A stretch of DNA of 52,637 nt from Cognatundibacterium rugosum (GCF_014284365.1 NZ_JACOGG010000020.1:1-52637); one strand, 5' to 3'. Counted from the first letter of the stretch, positions 1 to 10,944 are shown. Notes: generated by a model not told the origin, from the letters alone. Translations and numbers: made by a program.

Positions 1-244
1 ACATTTATTGACTGTTAATTGTTAAAGATCACAGAATATTGAATTCTTTTTTCTGCTTGCCTTCCGGCTTTTGCTTCGAATCGTTTTGTTCGTCAGCAGC
101 AGAGAAACGAGATTATGAAGCCTAGCCCCGCTTGTGTCAACACCCTTCGATGAATTATGCTGAAATCCATTACAAGCAGCGCTTGAGTGTCTCGTCTTTG
201 TTGAAATAGCAGGTGGGAACAAGCCTCATAGATAAAGAAGGAAT

Positions 245-2773
245 TCAGCCTGGATAATTACCCTGTCCTTGGGATTCGAGATGATCTGCGGTTCGTATCA
301 TCGTGGTAATGGCGCGTTCAAACGCGGGGCCAGGTTCTATCAGTTTGGCCTGACTGCGGCTGAACTGTTGCAGCAGATATTTCTGCTCTGCGATCACGGG
401 TTCACTGACGCCTGAAACACTGAGTATCAAAACGCATGCATGCGGGTCACTCCAGTGCACGCAAGCGCGCCTGGCATTTCCTTCATACTGTATTTCCAAC
501 GGTGTGCCAGCAATCAGCTTGTCCAATATCGCCTTGGAATCGAATGACTTGCCTGGCTTCAATGCGATCGGAATTGCTGCAGCATCAGTGTTATATGCTT
601 CTGACTCCAGATAATGCACCGCTAAATCAATTTCTGCGGTCACTGCACTCAGGAAAGGACGGATAGCTGTATATTCTCCGCTCAAGTCCCCTTCGCTACA
701 CAACAGCGGGATGTGTCTGAGTAAGAGCGCAAACCGGTTCTGCAACTCCACCTGGCTCAGTACCGTTCCGCCTGTCGTCACCGTATTCAGGGCTTTTTGA
801 TGAGCATCGTTCAGCCAGCCATACAGTGCGTTTTGCTTAAAATTGTTCCAATTAAGCAAATCCAATCCCTGCTGCAGACAACTTTTTAGTTCTGGCAATT
901 TATCAGTCAGCAGCAGTCTGTCCTCAATGCTGGGCTTGGGCTGAATACTCCAGATGACATCCGGCACGAAGGCACAGAAGCGCTGCATTTGGCTTTCACT
1001 CTGCCGCGCTGCCAGTAAAATTGCTCGTGCCCACTCCAGTTCGAGAAAATTTTTGAATTGCTGTGCAAGCGGGATGTCCGCTAACGGCCGCGAAATCAGC
1101 AAAGAAAGCCGGCTCTGCTCTTGATAACGCAACTGGGCTTCTTCTACCGACTTAACAGCCCGCCGGATCGCCTTATCCTGAACGCGCAATTCTTTCTCTA
1201 CATAGATGTCAAAACGCGTATGAATTCTTTCGAATAAACCCGGCACTTCACAATCATGTCGTGCCAAGGTCTTAAAGATTTTTGCGATTTCTGCTTCGAA
1301 TTCACGCTCAGTGGCACGATGTGCAGTGACGGCCAACATCACGCTCGAAATGCGACTCAGCAGTAATCTGGCGGGATGCCGCGGTGCGAGCACAAAACTG
1401 CTATCCATCAAGGCTAATTGCAGATAGAGAAATTGCAATCTGGCAAAACTCTGCTTCAACTCTGCCGTAATCAGCGTGTCAGCGAACACACTCTCAAACA
1501 GCATGCTGATGACATCGATCAACATTTGCTGCTCAGGTTTATCGGTCAGCGCACGCAAATTCTGACGTTGCTCGACAAGCAAATTTCGCAGATCGCCGCG
1601 TGCATTAAGTAACCCTGTCTGTTCGGTTACCCATTGTTTATGCATCTTGCCCAGCAGCTTCAGCAATACTGACTGGCTGGCAAAGCGTTCCGACGCCAAC
1701 ATACCGGAACTGGCTGCTTCAGACTGCAATTCCTTCAACAAAGGAAGGAGAGCTGCGGGAAAACTCAAATCCCGAGTCTTGACGTTGGTGGCAGTCTGGT
1801 TCAGGAACTGGGTATAACCTGATCCTTCAGGAAAACGGCCATCATCTTTACCGAAAATTCGCCGCAATACATCACCCAATGCGAACTTGTCTGACTTCCA
1901 GCTAAACTCGCTGTCATTTAACTGTCCATCTTGATTCAGTTCCGCACAGGCAGCACGTCCACGCTGTAGGCTGATAAAGTCCTTGAGACTGGGAACGGAC
2001 GACATGCTCATCGCAGGGAAACCCGATGCCGCGGCCACCACGGCGGCCCGGCCATAATGCGATGTCGAATTCGCAAATGCAGAATGCCCGAATTTGCCCG
2101 TGGTTGTATTCGATACATCGGTGTTGTGCTTGACTTTGACGATCAGTTTGGCCTCCACGCCTTGTCGCGCCAGGTCAGCATTCACCTGCTGATAGATGTC
2201 TGAGATACTGCGGCCCAATGCCTCACTGAGATATATCACCATCAGATTTGCGATATCAGCCTCAAAGCGCATACTCTCGATGGCCTGCTCTATACAGCGC
2301 GCGAAAATATAGGGGCGGAAAGGATTTTCGCGCTCGCGTATATCTTCCTGACCAAATAAAGTGGAAATGCGCAGATTCAGTTCATTCAGTTGCTGATCTG
2401 CCTGATTGCGCAACAAAGTGGTGATGCTGTTAAAACGCAGCGTTTCTTCGAAACGCATAGAATCCAGCAAAGACAGGGAATCTGCCTGTTGAGTCAGGAT
2501 ATTACTGGCAGGGCGAAAATGGGCGTAACTGGTTTCCAGACCCCGATCAAGCAACATACGCAGAAAGAACTGCATTTTTTCCAGAATAGCCTGCCGCTTT
2601 TCCTGCAAGTAATAGCGCGTTTGAAAAACGGTCGCCTGCTCGACTGCAGACGAACTGGAGCTGGCTTTCGCAAACAAAGCCTCTATCGCGTGTGGAATCA
2701 GATTTTCTATCGCAGCCTGAAAAGACTGTTCCAGTACCTGTCGAGACGCCCCCAATACTTCGCGCGGCAGCAT
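245..2773 (-). CDS. DUF1631 family protein
   Basis: The 842-residue protein is recognised by overall resemblance to the DUF1631 family, which is common in Beta- and Gammaproteobacteria. No enzymatic motif is visible. The sequence is soluble and rich in Leu, Gln and Ala, reads as mostly helical, and has no signal peptide or membrane segment. The start MLPREVLG is the first Met of the frame and lies 170 bp from the topB stop, in the same orientation. The family has no settled function. Some DUF1631 proteins have been linked to regulation or nucleotide second messengers, but nothing here proves that. The family call is fairly secure; the role is unknown. Confidence 0.8.
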   Translation of the reverse strand: MLPREVLGASRQVLEQSFQAAIENLIPHAIEALFAKASSSSSAVEQATVFQTRYYLQEKRQAILEKMQFFLRMLLDRGLETSYAHFRPASNILTQQADSLSLLDSMRFEETLRFNSITTLLRNQADQQLNELNLRISTLFGQEDIRERENPFRPYIFARCIEQAIESMRFEADIANLMVIYLSEALGRSISDIYQQVNADLARQGVEAKLIVKVKHNTDVSNTTTGKFGHSAFANSTSHYGRAAVVAAASGFPAMSMSSVPSLKDFISLQRGRAACAELNQDGQLNDSEFSWKSDKFALGDVLRRIFGKDDGRFPEGSGYTQFLNQTATNVKTRDLSFPAALLPLLKELQSEAASSGMLASERFASQSVLLKLLGKMHKQWVTEQTGLLNARGDLRNLLVEQRQNLRALTDKPEQQMLIDVISMLFESVFADTLITAELKQSFARLQFLYLQLALMDSSFVLAPRHPARLLLSRISSVMLAVTAHRATEREFEAEIAKIFKTLARHDCEVPGLFERIHTRFDIYVEKELRVQDKAIRRAVKSVEEAQLRYQEQSRLSLLISRPLADIPLAQQFKNFLELEWARAILLAARQSESQMQRFCAFVPDVIWSIQPKPSIEDRLLLTDKLPELKSCLQQGLDLLNWNNFKQNALYGWLNDAHQKALNTVTTGGTVLSQVELQNRFALLLRHIPLLCSEGDLSGEYTAIRPFLSAVTAEIDLAVHYLESEAYNTDAAAIPIALKPGKSFDSKAILDKLIAGTPLEIQYEGNARRACVHWSDPHACVLILSVSGVSEPVIAEQKYLLQQFSRSQAKLIEPGPAFERAITTMIRTADHLESQGQGNYPG

Positions 2774-2943
2774 ACATTTCCCAATGCAAAATTGTTATTG
2801 AGAACAATATACCGAACAAGCTGAGGAATTAGCAAATTTTGCTGCTATAACTGTCTGTTCTGAACTTCTTTGGCCGCAAAGCCGGACCAAAGAGACAGTC
2901 GTCCGCCAGCTGACTGCTTGCAGACGACCAGGATGAACGCGGA

Positions 2944-5523
2944 TCAGGCCGCTTTCTTTTTACGTACGGCTGGTTTCTTGGCGACGGCTGGCGCGTCGGC
3001 CTCAGCCGCCACGGCTTTTGCTTTGGCTGTTTTTGCAGGCGCTTTAGCTTTGCGCTCTTCAAATTCAAAACCTATCTTGCCATCTTTAGCGCGCACCAAA
3101 AACGCCTTGAATGGCCGACGCGTACGTTGGGAAATGAAGCCAGGTAATAAATCGGTTTTTCCATCCACCAGTAATTTCACCATCTGCTCTGGCAAGATTT
3201 CCTGTTGCAGGATAATCCGTCCACTGCGGAAATCGCAGGCCTTAGGCTTGGCTACGGTTTTTTCGCAGACGTAAGCCAGACCCATTTCGTACACACCACT
3301 GGCGCATTTAGGGCAAGGTCCCAAGGCGGTCTGCTGAGAAAAATCGACGCCTTCGGCATCTTCATCATCATCCTGATTCTGGCCAAAGTCGAATTCCAGC
3401 TTCAGGTTATTGTGTTCGGTATCCGGCACGATTTTCAAAATCGCAGCAAACGGTCTGCCCATTTTTGAGCGGAAGCCTTGTAAAGGACCAATTTCCCGCT
3501 TAGCCAGCAACTCCTCCACTTCCGCAACTTCAAACTGGCGACTACCCGGTACTTTACTCATAGAGAAACTACATTGGGTACAGGCAAAGCGACGGTAATT
3601 CTCTTTCACGACACCGCCACAATGCGGACAAGGTGTCTGTAAAGTTGCATAGTCACCCGGTATGGTGTCGTTGTCATATTCTTTGGCACGCTTAACGATA
3701 ATCTGCGTCATCTGGGCAATTTCGCGCATGAATTCATCGCGACTGATTTTGCCTTTTTCCATTTGCGACAGCTTGTATTCCCACTCACCGGTCAACTCCG
3801 GCGAAGTCAGCTCGTCCACACCCAAGCCACGCAGCAAGGTCATTAATTGAAATGCCTTGGCAGTCGGCATCAGTTCGCGACCTTCACGCAGCAAGTATTT
3901 TTCTGTGAGCAAACCTTCAATAATGGCGGCGCGGGTGGCTGGTGTGCCCAAGCCCTTACCTGCCATGGCCTCACGCAACTCGCCATCATCCACCAACTTG
4001 CCCGCACCTTCCATCGCGGACAGTAAAGTCGCTTCTGAATAGCGGGCTGGCGGCTTGGTGAACAGGCCATGCGCCTGGACTTCTTCGGTAATCACTTTCT
4101 CACCTTTAGCCACCGGCACCAGTGTTCCTTTGCCATCGCCGTCTTTTTCTTCCAGCGCTTCCTTACCGTAAATCGCCAGCCAGCCAGCCTGGGTCATGAC
4201 CTTGCCTTCAGTTTTGAACTGATGACCGGATACTTCAGTGATGCGGGTCGTGACCTGGAATTCGGCAGCAGGGAAGAACACGGCCATAAAACGGCGTGTG
4301 ACTAAGTCATACAATTTCTGCTCAGGCTCAGACAGATTTTTCGGCGCCTGGCCAGTCGGAATAATCGCAAAGTGATCACTGATCTTGCTGTTATCAAAAA
4401 TCCGCTTATTCGGCTTGATCCAGCTATTCTTCAAAATCTGTGCCGCAAATTGCTGGTAATTATGATTTTCTGAAATATTTTCCAGTATCTGCTTCGTGGT
4501 TGGCAGATAGTCTTCCGGTAAATGACGGGAGTCCGTACGCGGATAAGTTAAGACCTTGTGCTTTTCGTACAAAGCCTGCGCCAGCCCCAGCGTGTTTTTT
4601 GCAGAGAAACCGAATTTGGCATTCGCCTCACGTTGCAGGCTGGTCAAATCAAACAAAGCCGGTGCCATCTGGGTAGCCGGTTTGGATTCTTCACTGACAT
4701 GACCCTGACGTCCACGACATGCTGCGACAATAGATTCGGCCGCGGCTTTACTCCATAAGCGCTCGGCTTTCTTTTCTGTATCGTGTTCGTCTTTTTTGAA
4801 ATTCGGATCAAGCCAGCGGCCTTCGTAAATACCGGCGGCACACACAAATTCTGCGCGTACTTCCCAAAAATCACGGGAGACGAATTTCTTAATCTTTTCT
4901 TCGCGCTCCACCACGATGGACAAAGTCGGCGTCTGCACTCGACCCACAGTAGTCAGATAAAAACCGCCTTCTTTGGAATTAAAGGCTGTCATTGCACGGG
5001 TACCATTGATACCGATCAGCCAGTCAGACTCGGAGCGGCAACGCGCTGCATCCGCCAGCGGCAACATGTCCGCATCACTGCGCAGCTTGTGGAAACCATC
5101 GCGTATCGCGGTAGGTGTCATCGATTGCAACCATAAGCGCTGCACTGGCTGCTTCGCCTTGGCATGCTGGGCGATCAGACGAAAAATCAACTCCCCTTCA
5201 CGGCCCGCGTCACACGCGTTGATGAGTTGACTGACATCTTTACGCTTGATCAGCTTGGTCAGCACTTTCAGGCGCGACTCGGTCTTTGCGATCGGGTTCA
5301 GTGCAAAGTGTGGCGGTATCATCGGCAAATGCGTGAAACTCCATTTGCCGCGTTTAACGTCGTATTCTTCCGGAACCGTAATTTCCAGCAAATGACCGAC
5401 TGCCGAAGACAACACATATTCATCCGATTCAAAAAAGTCATCATGCTTGGTAAATCCTCCCAAAGCTTTCGCTATGTCAGCGGCGACAGAAGGTTTTTCG
5501 GCAATGATGAGCGTTTTTGTCAT
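2944..5523 (-). CDS. topB: DNA topoisomerase III
   Basis: This type IA topoisomerase decatenates and relaxes DNA by cutting one strand through a tyrosine. The N-terminal Toprim fold has LIIAEKPSVA near residue 5 and DAGREGE near 104-110. The catalytic tyrosine is Tyr327 in LTYPRTDSRHLP. After the core come two zinc-ribbon-like modules: a complete CPHC...CTQC set near residues 625-645, and a second with CPKC and further Cys. The tail is Lys/Ala/Pro-rich and resembles histone H1. At 859 residues it is about 200 longer than E. coli TopB, and the excess is this C-terminal part. It starts at the first Met of the frame. It is followed by the DUF1631 gene on the same strand, with smg and dprA upstream. 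Confidence 0.96.
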   Translation of the reverse strand: MTKTLIIAEKPSVAADIAKALGGFTKHDDFFESDEYVLSSAVGHLLEITVPEEYDVKRGKWSFTHLPMIPPHFALNPIAKTESRLKVLTKLIKRKDVSQLINACDAGREGELIFRLIAQHAKAKQPVQRLWLQSMTPTAIRDGFHKLRSDADMLPLADAARCRSESDWLIGINGTRAMTAFNSKEGGFYLTTVGRVQTPTLSIVVEREEKIKKFVSRDFWEVRAEFVCAAGIYEGRWLDPNFKKDEHDTEKKAERLWSKAAAESIVAACRGRQGHVSEESKPATQMAPALFDLTSLQREANAKFGFSAKNTLGLAQALYEKHKVLTYPRTDSRHLPEDYLPTTKQILENISENHNYQQFAAQILKNSWIKPNKRIFDNSKISDHFAIIPTGQAPKNLSEPEQKLYDLVTRRFMAVFFPAAEFQVTTRITEVSGHQFKTEGKVMTQAGWLAIYGKEALEEKDGDGKGTLVPVAKGEKVITEEVQAHGLFTKPPARYSEATLLSAMEGAGKLVDDGELREAMAGKGLGTPATRAAIIEGLLTEKYLLREGRELMPTAKAFQLMTLLRGLGVDELTSPELTGEWEYKLSQMEKGKISRDEFMREIAQMTQIIVKRAKEYDNDTIPGDYATLQTPCPHCGGVVKENYRRFACTQCSFSMSKVPGSRQFEVAEVEELLAKREIGPLQGFRSKMGRPFAAILKIVPDTEHNNLKLEFDFGQNQDDDEDAEGVDFSQQTALGPCPKCASGVYEMGLAYVCEKTVAKPKACDFRSGRIILQQEILPEQMVKLLVDGKTDLLPGFISQRTRRPFKAFLVRAKDGKIGFEFEERKAKAPAKTAKAKAVAAEADAPAVAKKPAVRKKKAA

Positions 5524-5687
5524 TTCGGAATTCTCGGATGGTTTGGTACTGCAAATGTCGAATTTGCAACATTTATTGCAAAATAAGCGTAAGACTAACC
5601 TAAATTAGCGCGCAATAATAATCGGAGCTGGCAAGAAACCGCAATGCAGACCAGATTTTTGCGGGAAATCTTTCGTAAAAGAAAGGA

Positions 5688-6152
5688 TTAATGTAAAAGC
5701 CGGGGTTCGTTGTCGTCATCTGACAACAATAACTCGTCAAACATTAACATGTCGGGCTCTGCACCCTGACTCCACAGCATCATCAGCACGATGATGCGCA
5801 GCTTTTCCAAAGGCAGGGGAGACTCATTCACTGCCAGCGCGCGCTCAATCACAATTTCACGCTGATGGAAACTTAATAAGCCTGCAGATTCCAGAAACTG
5901 TATAAACCCTATCGCCTGCGGACCCAGCACGCGCATTTCAGACTGGGCATAAATACGAAAACCACTTGAGGTCTGTACCGGCAACTGCGCTTGATCGGAA
6001 GTGGTGGCGAGCCCGGTCAGCCAGTCTATCGCTTCAGAAATTTCATCTTCAGGAAAACCAACCGCAGAGAGTTTTTTGACCAACGCCGCCGTATCGGGGC
6101 AGGCTTCCGGCCGATAATACGTTTCGTAGAGGTATACAAGAATATCAAACAT
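5688..6152 (-). CDS. smg: Smg/DUF494 family protein
   Basis: The 154-residue protein matches the Smg (DUF494) family, starting [15 protein letters not shown] and continuing through a small, acidic, helical protein. The open frame extends upstream to 6254, but family proteins begin at MFDILVYL, so the Met at 6152 is chosen; this leaves about 106 bp to dprA. Smg genes habitually sit next to dprA (smf) in Beta- and Gammaproteobacteria, as here. The molecular function is not established. No catalytic motif, signal peptide or membrane segment is seen. Confidence 0.9.
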   Translation of the reverse strand: MFDILVYLYETYYRPEACPDTAALVKKLSAVGFPEDEISEAIDWLTGLATTSDQAQLPVQTSSGFRIYAQSEMRVLGPQAIGFIQFLESAGLLSFHQREIVIERALAVNESPLPLEKLRIIVLMMLWSQGAEPDMLMFDELLLSDDDNEPRLLH

Positions 6153-6258
6153 GCGTGTACTGTATCTGTTGCTTTGCTCCGGCACAAGTCCCCGTGCACA
6201 GATTATGTGTATCAAGTCAGCACTGTCCGACGCACAGCACCAGCTTGCTTCCAAAAAA

Positions 6259-7362
6259 TCAACACAAACGCCTTACCAGCCCACCGGGTAAAGTCTCGAC
6301 CATACCGGATAATTCCAGCTCCAGCAGCTGCGCCTGTAAGCTGGCTAAATCCATCCCTGTCCTTACGCCCAGCTCGTCCAGCGGTACCGGGTCGTACGCA
6401 AGCTGCTGCAACAGTGCGCTGGCTGGTTCCGAATCGCACGAAGCTGGACTCAGCACCGCGTGAGCCCCTGAGCCAGCAGTGACGTCGAACCAGGCTAGCT
6501 CTTCCAGAATGTCTTGTGCAGACTCCACCAGTTTCGCTCCTTGTTTAATCAGCTGATGGCAGCCCTTGGCGAGCGGAGAATGTATCGAGCCAGGTATCGC
6601 AAAGACTTCCCGTCCCTGCTCAGCCGCCAGCCTGGCGGTGATCAATGAACCCGACTGGGCGGCAGCTTCCACCACTAATACCCCGGCCGATAAACCAGAG
6701 ATCAGTCGGTTGCGGCGCGGAAAATTCCCTGCGATGGCAGGCGTTCCAAGTGAGTATTCACTAATGACACAACCTTTATCAGCTATGGATTTTTCTAAAT
6801 TTTTATGACGGGCAGGATAAATAATATCGACGCCGGTACCGACGACTGCAATGGTAGAGCCGCGATATGCTAAGGCTGACTCGTGCGCGGCTGCATCGAT
6901 ACCGGCCGCCATCCCGGAACTGATACAAATTCCGGCTTGCGAAAGATGCTCAGCGAACCAGCCAGCATTGCGCACCCCTTGTACACTGGCGTTGCGACTA
7001 CCCACCACGCCCAGACTGCGTGCGGATAACAAGTCGGTACGGCCTTTGACGTACAGCAGCAGCGGAGGATCAGGAATTTCCAGCAAAGTCGCCGGATAAG
7101 CGGCATCCGCGAGCGTGATCAGGTGATGGGAAGGCTGCTGCAGCCAGGCATCGGTTTGCTCTGCGAGACGTAACAAAGATGCTGAGACCGGCGCCAGCAA
7201 CGCTTCTGCCAGCTTAGGGGAGACAATCGCAGTCAGCTGAGTTGTGCTGGCTGCAAAAATGTGTGAAGGTAAGCCAAATGCTGCCAGCAAGCGTCGTGCT
7301 GTTTCCGGCCCGACGCCTTTGGTATGTTGCAAACGTAACCAGTAAAACCAGTCTGGCAACAA
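6259..7362 (-). CDS. dprA: DNA-processing protein DprA
   Basis: DprA (Smf) binds incoming single-stranded DNA in transformation and loads RecA on it in the cytoplasm. The 367 residues show an N-terminal helix-hairpin-like segment ([18 protein letters not shown]), then the Rossmann-like core with [43 protein letters not shown] and [12 protein letters not shown]-terminal winged-helix DprA domain follows (residues about 305-367). Length and motif order are normal for the family. It lies 15 bp downstream of the LysM gene and upstream of smg, consistent with co-transcription on the minus strand. Its presence suggests, but does not prove, natural competence. Confidence 0.95.
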   Translation of the reverse strand: MLPDWFYWLRLQHTKGVGPETARRLLAAFGLPSHIFAASTTQLTAIVSPKLAEALLAPVSASLLRLAEQTDAWLQQPSHHLITLADAAYPATLLEIPDPPLLLYVKGRTDLLSARSLGVVGSRNASVQGVRNAGWFAEHLSQAGICISSGMAAGIDAAAHESALAYRGSTIAVVGTGVDIIYPARHKNLEKSIADKGCVISEYSLGTPAIAGNFPRRNRLISGLSAGVLVVEAAAQSGSLITARLAAEQGREVFAIPGSIHSPLAKGCHQLIKQGAKLVESAQDILEELAWFDVTAGSGAHAVLSPASCDSEPASALLQQLAYDPVPLDELGVRTGMDLASLQAQLLELELSGMVETLPGGLVRRLC

Positions 7363-7377
7363 AGCTCCTCCATTCGC

Positions 7378-8493
7378 TTACTGCGGAGACTGCGCGATAT
7401 CTCCTACTTTCACAAAGTCCGTGACTTGCATCACCAGGCCATAAGAAATCGTATCGAACACGCGGAAAATAAACACATGACCATACTGCTCATTCGGCAG
7501 CTTGATAAGGCGGTTACCGTCGGTACGATCCTTCACCGTCGCACCGTAGCGCTGCAATGACAACACGGTTCCCAGATCGATGCCATGTTCGCGGCCACGG
7601 TTAATCGTCACAATCTGATTCTGTCCAGCGACCGATACACCACCATAAACACTGACTATCCTAGCCTTAATCTCATCATACGGCGGATGCGGGACATAGC
7701 TCAGTATGGGTGTAGGCGGAATCGGTAATAAACGATCCCCCACTGACATTTCCTCTTTCGAGTTCACCACCGTAAAAGTATGCACATCACCGTTCTCGTC
7801 GCCTTCGCGATCGAGCTTGACGGTACCGACGAACGCAGCTTCATAGCCGATGATATTCCCGCTTTCCGGATCTTTCAACGGTGTGCCGGGTCGAAATACC
7901 TGGAATGAGGTACCGCCGTCAAGATCACCCCGCACGTAGGCTTTTTCATTCTGTCCCAGATTCACACGGCTTTCCGGAGCTGCCACGATACGCGGCGTAC
8001 GTTCCAGTGTGTTGACGTCAACTACCATAGGTTGCGATAAAAATGGCTCAATTGCCGATGCAGGTATAGAGCGGATCGCATTTGCGCCCAGACCCTGAAC
8101 CCGGGCACGTGGCGACAATTTAACCGTAGCGACACCGCCCACCATGCCTTCACCCGAGGCATTTGCCAAACGCAAACGCTGGTTGACGCGATCAAAATAA
8201 ACAATCTGTCCCGGATAAATCCAGTGTGGATTACGGATATCTTCTTTGTTCATGCCCCAAACCTGTGGCCAGCACCAAGGATTTTGCAGAAAACGTGAAG
8301 AAATGCCCCACAGCGTATCGCCGCTGACGACCACATGTTTATCGGGTGCATCTGGCAGAAAACTACATTTACTCTTGGCAGCAACTGCCTGAGCCTGAGC
8401 AATCGTCGCATCAGCCGGAGCCGCATGAGCATTTGCGGAGGCCAGAGGAAGGCCCGCAACGAGGAAGGCGGCGATTGTGCTAAACTTTTTCAT
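7378..8493 (-). CDS. Secreted LysM-domain protein
   Basis: The 371-residue protein begins MKKFSTIAAFLVAGLPLASANAHA, a clear signal peptide, and then carries one LysM domain (VVVSGDTLWGISSRFLQNPWCWPQVW to YPGQIVYF, about residues 50-105). LysM binds peptidoglycan, so a periplasmic or wall-associated role is likely. The remaining 260 residues have no motif I can name. The frame opens further upstream (8574), but the signal peptide fixes the start at 8493 or at the Met two codons earlier (8499). A LysM gene next to dprA, and divergent from def, is a recurring betaproteobacterial arrangement. The exact function is unknown. Confidence 0.9.
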   Translation of the reverse strand: MKKFSTIAAFLVAGLPLASANAHAAPADATIAQAQAVAAKSKCSFLPDAPDKHVVVSGDTLWGISSRFLQNPWCWPQVWGMNKEDIRNPHWIYPGQIVYFDRVNQRLRLANASGEGMVGGVATVKLSPRARVQGLGANAIRSIPASAIEPFLSQPMVVDVNTLERTPRIVAAPESRVNLGQNEKAYVRGDLDGGTSFQVFRPGTPLKDPESGNIIGYEAAFVGTVKLDREGDENGDVHTFTVVNSKEEMSVGDRLLPIPPTPILSYVPHPPYDEIKARIVSVYGGVSVAGQNQIVTINRGREHGIDLGTVLSLQRYGATVKDRTDGNRLIKLPNEQYGHVFIFRVFDTISYGLVMQVTDFVKVGDIAQSPQ

Positions 8494-8647
8494 GAACATT
8501 ATCCGATGCAAAATGCTGCAATCCGCAAACTGGCGAGTAGGCACTAGCTTGCAAAACTTGCCAAATTGAATCAAATTCTGCCCATAAAACCCTGAACTAG
8601 CAAGAAAAACCGCGTAAACCTGTTTCCGGCTTGTTGCGAAAAATCTT

Positions 8648-9175
8648 ATGTCTATACTAAATATTTTGTGTTATCCCGACCCACGTCTGCACACCGTGGC
8701 GAAACCTGTCACGGTATTCGATGACAAGCTGAAACAATTCATTGCTGACATGGCTGAAACCATGTACGACGCACCAGGTGTCGGTCTGGCCGCATCACAA
8801 GTGAATGTGCATGAACAAGTCGTCGTGATCGATGTTTCTGAGTCGAATGACCAGTTACAGGTGTTTATTAACCCTGAAATCACCTGGGCCAGCGAAGAAA
8901 AGCGTATCTATGACGAAGGTTGTCTGTCTGTTCCTGGCATCTATGATGGCGTCGAGCGCCCGGCGGAGGTCAAGGTAAAAGCACTGGATGGCGATGGAAA
9001 ACCGTTTGAAATTCACTGCAAAGACTTGCTCGCCGTCTGCATTCAACACGAAATGGATCACTTAAAAGGCAAGGTTTTTGTGGAATATTTGTCTCCGCTA
9101 AAACGTAACCGTATTAAAACAAAGTTACAAAAAGAAGAGCGCGAAAAACAACGGAATCAGGCTGGTCGTCGATGA
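8648..9175 (+). CDS. def: Peptide deformylase
   Basis: Peptide deformylase removes the N-formyl group from new proteins in the cytoplasm using a bound metal ion. All three family motifs are present in 175 residues: GVGLAASQV (motif I), EGCLSVPG with the metal-binding Cys (motif II), and QHEMDHLKG with the two metal-binding His and the catalytic Glu (motif III). It starts [14 protein letters not shown], typical for the family. The stop overlaps the fmt start by 4 bp (ATGA), so the formyl-removing and formyl-adding enzymes are translationally coupled. It is transcribed away from the LysM gene. Confidence 0.98.
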   Translation: MSILNILCYPDPRLHTVAKPVTVFDDKLKQFIADMAETMYDAPGVGLAASQVNVHEQVVVIDVSESNDQLQVFINPEITWASEEKRIYDEGCLSVPGIYDGVERPAEVKVKALDGDGKPFEIHCKDLLAVCIQHEMDHLKGKVFVEYLSPLKRNRIKTKLQKEEREKQRNQAGRR

Positions 9176-10128
9176 AAGTCATTTTTGCAGGTACACCTGA
9201 GTTCGCGGCAAGTGCGCTGGCAGCCATACATGCTGCAGGCTTTGAGATTCCACTGGTGCTGACCCAGCCAGATCGTCCGGCCGGACGAGGCATGCAACTA
9301 CAAGCCTCTGCGGTCAAACAATTTGCGCTCAGCCACAATTTGCCAGTGGCGCAGCCAGTCTCGCTGAAACTGGATGGAAAATATCCGGACGTGGCGCAAA
9401 GTGCCCATGAATTATTACGCACGACCCCGCACGATGTCATGGTGGTTGCGGCCTATGGCCTGATCCTGCCGGTATCCGTACTCAGCATTCCGCGCTTAGG
9501 CTGCCTGAATATTCATGGCTCCCTGTTACCGCGCTGGCGCGGTGCTGCGCCGATACATCGTGCTATAGAAGCTGGCGATGCCGAGACCGGCATCACGATT
9601 ATGCAGATGGAAGCTGGCCTGGACACAGGTCCTATGCTGCTGAAACAAAGTATGCCCATACTGGACAGCGACACCACCGGCAGCCTGCATGACAAACTCG
9701 CCGCCCTCGGTGCGCAAATGATTGTCGATGCCTTGCATGCCTTACAGCATGATGGCCTGACTGCGACCGTTCAGCCTGAGGAAGGTGTCAACTATGCGGC
9801 CAAAATCAGTAAGGAAGAAGCCGCGCTGAACTTTAAGCTGCCTGCCACTGAGCTGGCACGTAAAATCCGTGCATTTACGCCCTTCCCCGGCACCCATGCG
9901 CAATGTGCGGGCCAGACCATCAAAATTTTCGCGGCCAGGGTCTTGCCACATCAGGGCACTCAGCAACCTGGCAGTATCCTCAGCGCCCATCCTCAGCAAG
10001 GTATCGTTGTGGCTTGTGGCAAAGATGCCCTGCAACTCACTGAATTACAAAAGCCTGGTGGAAAACGCCTGCCAGCTCAGGAATTTTTACAGGGATTTCA
10101 ATTCCCGGCTGACGCCAGCTTTTCCTGA
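9172..10128 (+). CDS. fmt: Methionyl-tRNA formyltransferase
   Basis: Fmt formylates initiator Met-tRNA with 10-formyl-THF. The 318-residue protein has the formyltransferase core ([14 protein letters not shown] at the start, then [20 protein letters not shown] with the catalytic Asn and His, and [11 protein letters not shown]). A C-terminal tRNA-binding domain follows, with [19 protein letters not shown]. Length is normal. The ATG lies in the ATGA overlap with the def stop. A hairpin follows 13 bp after the stop. Confidence 0.98.
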   Translation: MKVIFAGTPEFAASALAAIHAAGFEIPLVLTQPDRPAGRGMQLQASAVKQFALSHNLPVAQPVSLKLDGKYPDVAQSAHELLRTTPHDVMVVAAYGLILPVSVLSIPRLGCLNIHGSLLPRWRGAAPIHRAIEAGDAETGITIMQMEAGLDTGPMLLKQSMPILDSDTTGSLHDKLAALGAQMIVDALHALQHDGLTATVQPEEGVNYAAKISKEEAALNFKLPATELARKIRAFTPFPGTHAQCAGQTIKIFAARVLPHQGTQQPGSILSAHPQQGIVVACGKDALQLTELQKPGGKRLPAQEFLQGFQFPADASFS

Positions 10129-10141
10129 TTGTCTGCGAGGC

Positions 10142-10163
10142 GGTGCCGCAAGCCAGCGGCACC
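10142..10163 (+). terminator. Hairpin after fmt
   Basis: GGTGCCGC at 10142-10149 pairs perfectly with GCGGCACC at 10156-10163 across a 6-nt loop, 13 bp after the fmt stop. No T-run follows, so it may be a weak terminator or an mRNA 3'-end stabiliser rather than a strong intrinsic terminator. The 220 bp from here to the next gene hold no recognisable gene. Confidence 0.5.
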
Positions 10164-10383
10164 TGCTGCATTGTTTGCAAATGCAGCAAAAAAACGACAT
10201 TCCTGACCAGAAATCTCATGTCAGCCCCAAAGTTCCCCCCAAAAATTTTGTTTATCTCTTAGTCGACTGCAAATTCTTTCGCTGAGGATACTAGTTGTTG
10301 TATTCTTCAAGGCGGATTCAGCCTCTGCATCTAGCGCAGAGCTGTGCAATTATTTTCAGTTTCTCAGGATTAAAGGTAAGCGG

Positions 10384-10944
10384 ATGAAGAAATTTGTTCC
10401 CGTTGCTGCCGCAGTAATGCTGCTGGCGGGTTGTGCAAGCTCCAAATTCAGCAGCTATACGGAAGCAGGCACAACAAAAAGTACGGATAGTCAAACCAGT
10501 GCATCTAACTGGTTACTGATCGCCAAGGATGTCGCCAATCAGATTAAGCTGGGAACCGATACGATCGGCGCTCCGGTGTTTGTGACGCCGCCTGTAAATC
10601 CGAGTAAGTTTACTCAGACTTTTTATGCTCAAGTTGTAACATCGCTGGTCAATCAGGGTGTCACTGTGCGTAAATTTAATGATGGCACAGCGCAGATTAT
10701 TGATATCGACACACAGTTAGTGCGTTTTGTTCCTGAAAAACAAGGCAACCGGCGCTTTCTCGGTCTGACTTCCGCTTCGGGCAATGAAACTCAGCCGAAT
10801 TACGAAGTCATCGTCACGACTTCACTGGTGAAGAATTCACAATTTGTCGCGCGCCGCACAGATGCATATCCTGTCAACGAACACGATGCGTCTTTATACA
10901 ACAAAGATACGGAATTCAAATTTAAAGTTATCGGGAGCCAATAA
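10384..10944 (+). CDS. Putative lipoprotein
   Basis: The 186-residue protein has a lipoprotein signal peptide with lipobox LAGC (MKKFVPVAAAVMLLAGCASS), so it should be anchored in the envelope by Cys17. The rest is mixed alpha/beta without a motif I can name. A segment on a protein being assembled from a FTQTFYAQVVTSLVNQGVTV helix and a following strand recalls the FlgO/TolB N-terminal fold. An AAAGGTAAG-like ribosome site precedes the ATG. Its stop overlaps the next ATG (TAATG), so the two lipoproteins are coupled and may work together. Function is unknown. Confidence 0.85.
   Translation: MKKFVPVAAAVMLLAGCASSKFSSYTEAGTTKSTDSQTSASNWLLIAKDVANQIKLGTDTIGAPVFVTPPVNPSKFTQTFYAQVVTSLVNQGVTVRKFNDGTAQIIDIDTQLVRFVPEKQGNRRFLGLTSASGNETQPNYEVIVTTSLVKNSQFVARRTDAYPVNEHDASLYNKDTEFKFKVIGSQ

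Noticed and set aside
22..222. 66-codon frame on the minus strand at the window start
   Set aside because: No recognisable family, no ribosome site; base composition does not support coding.
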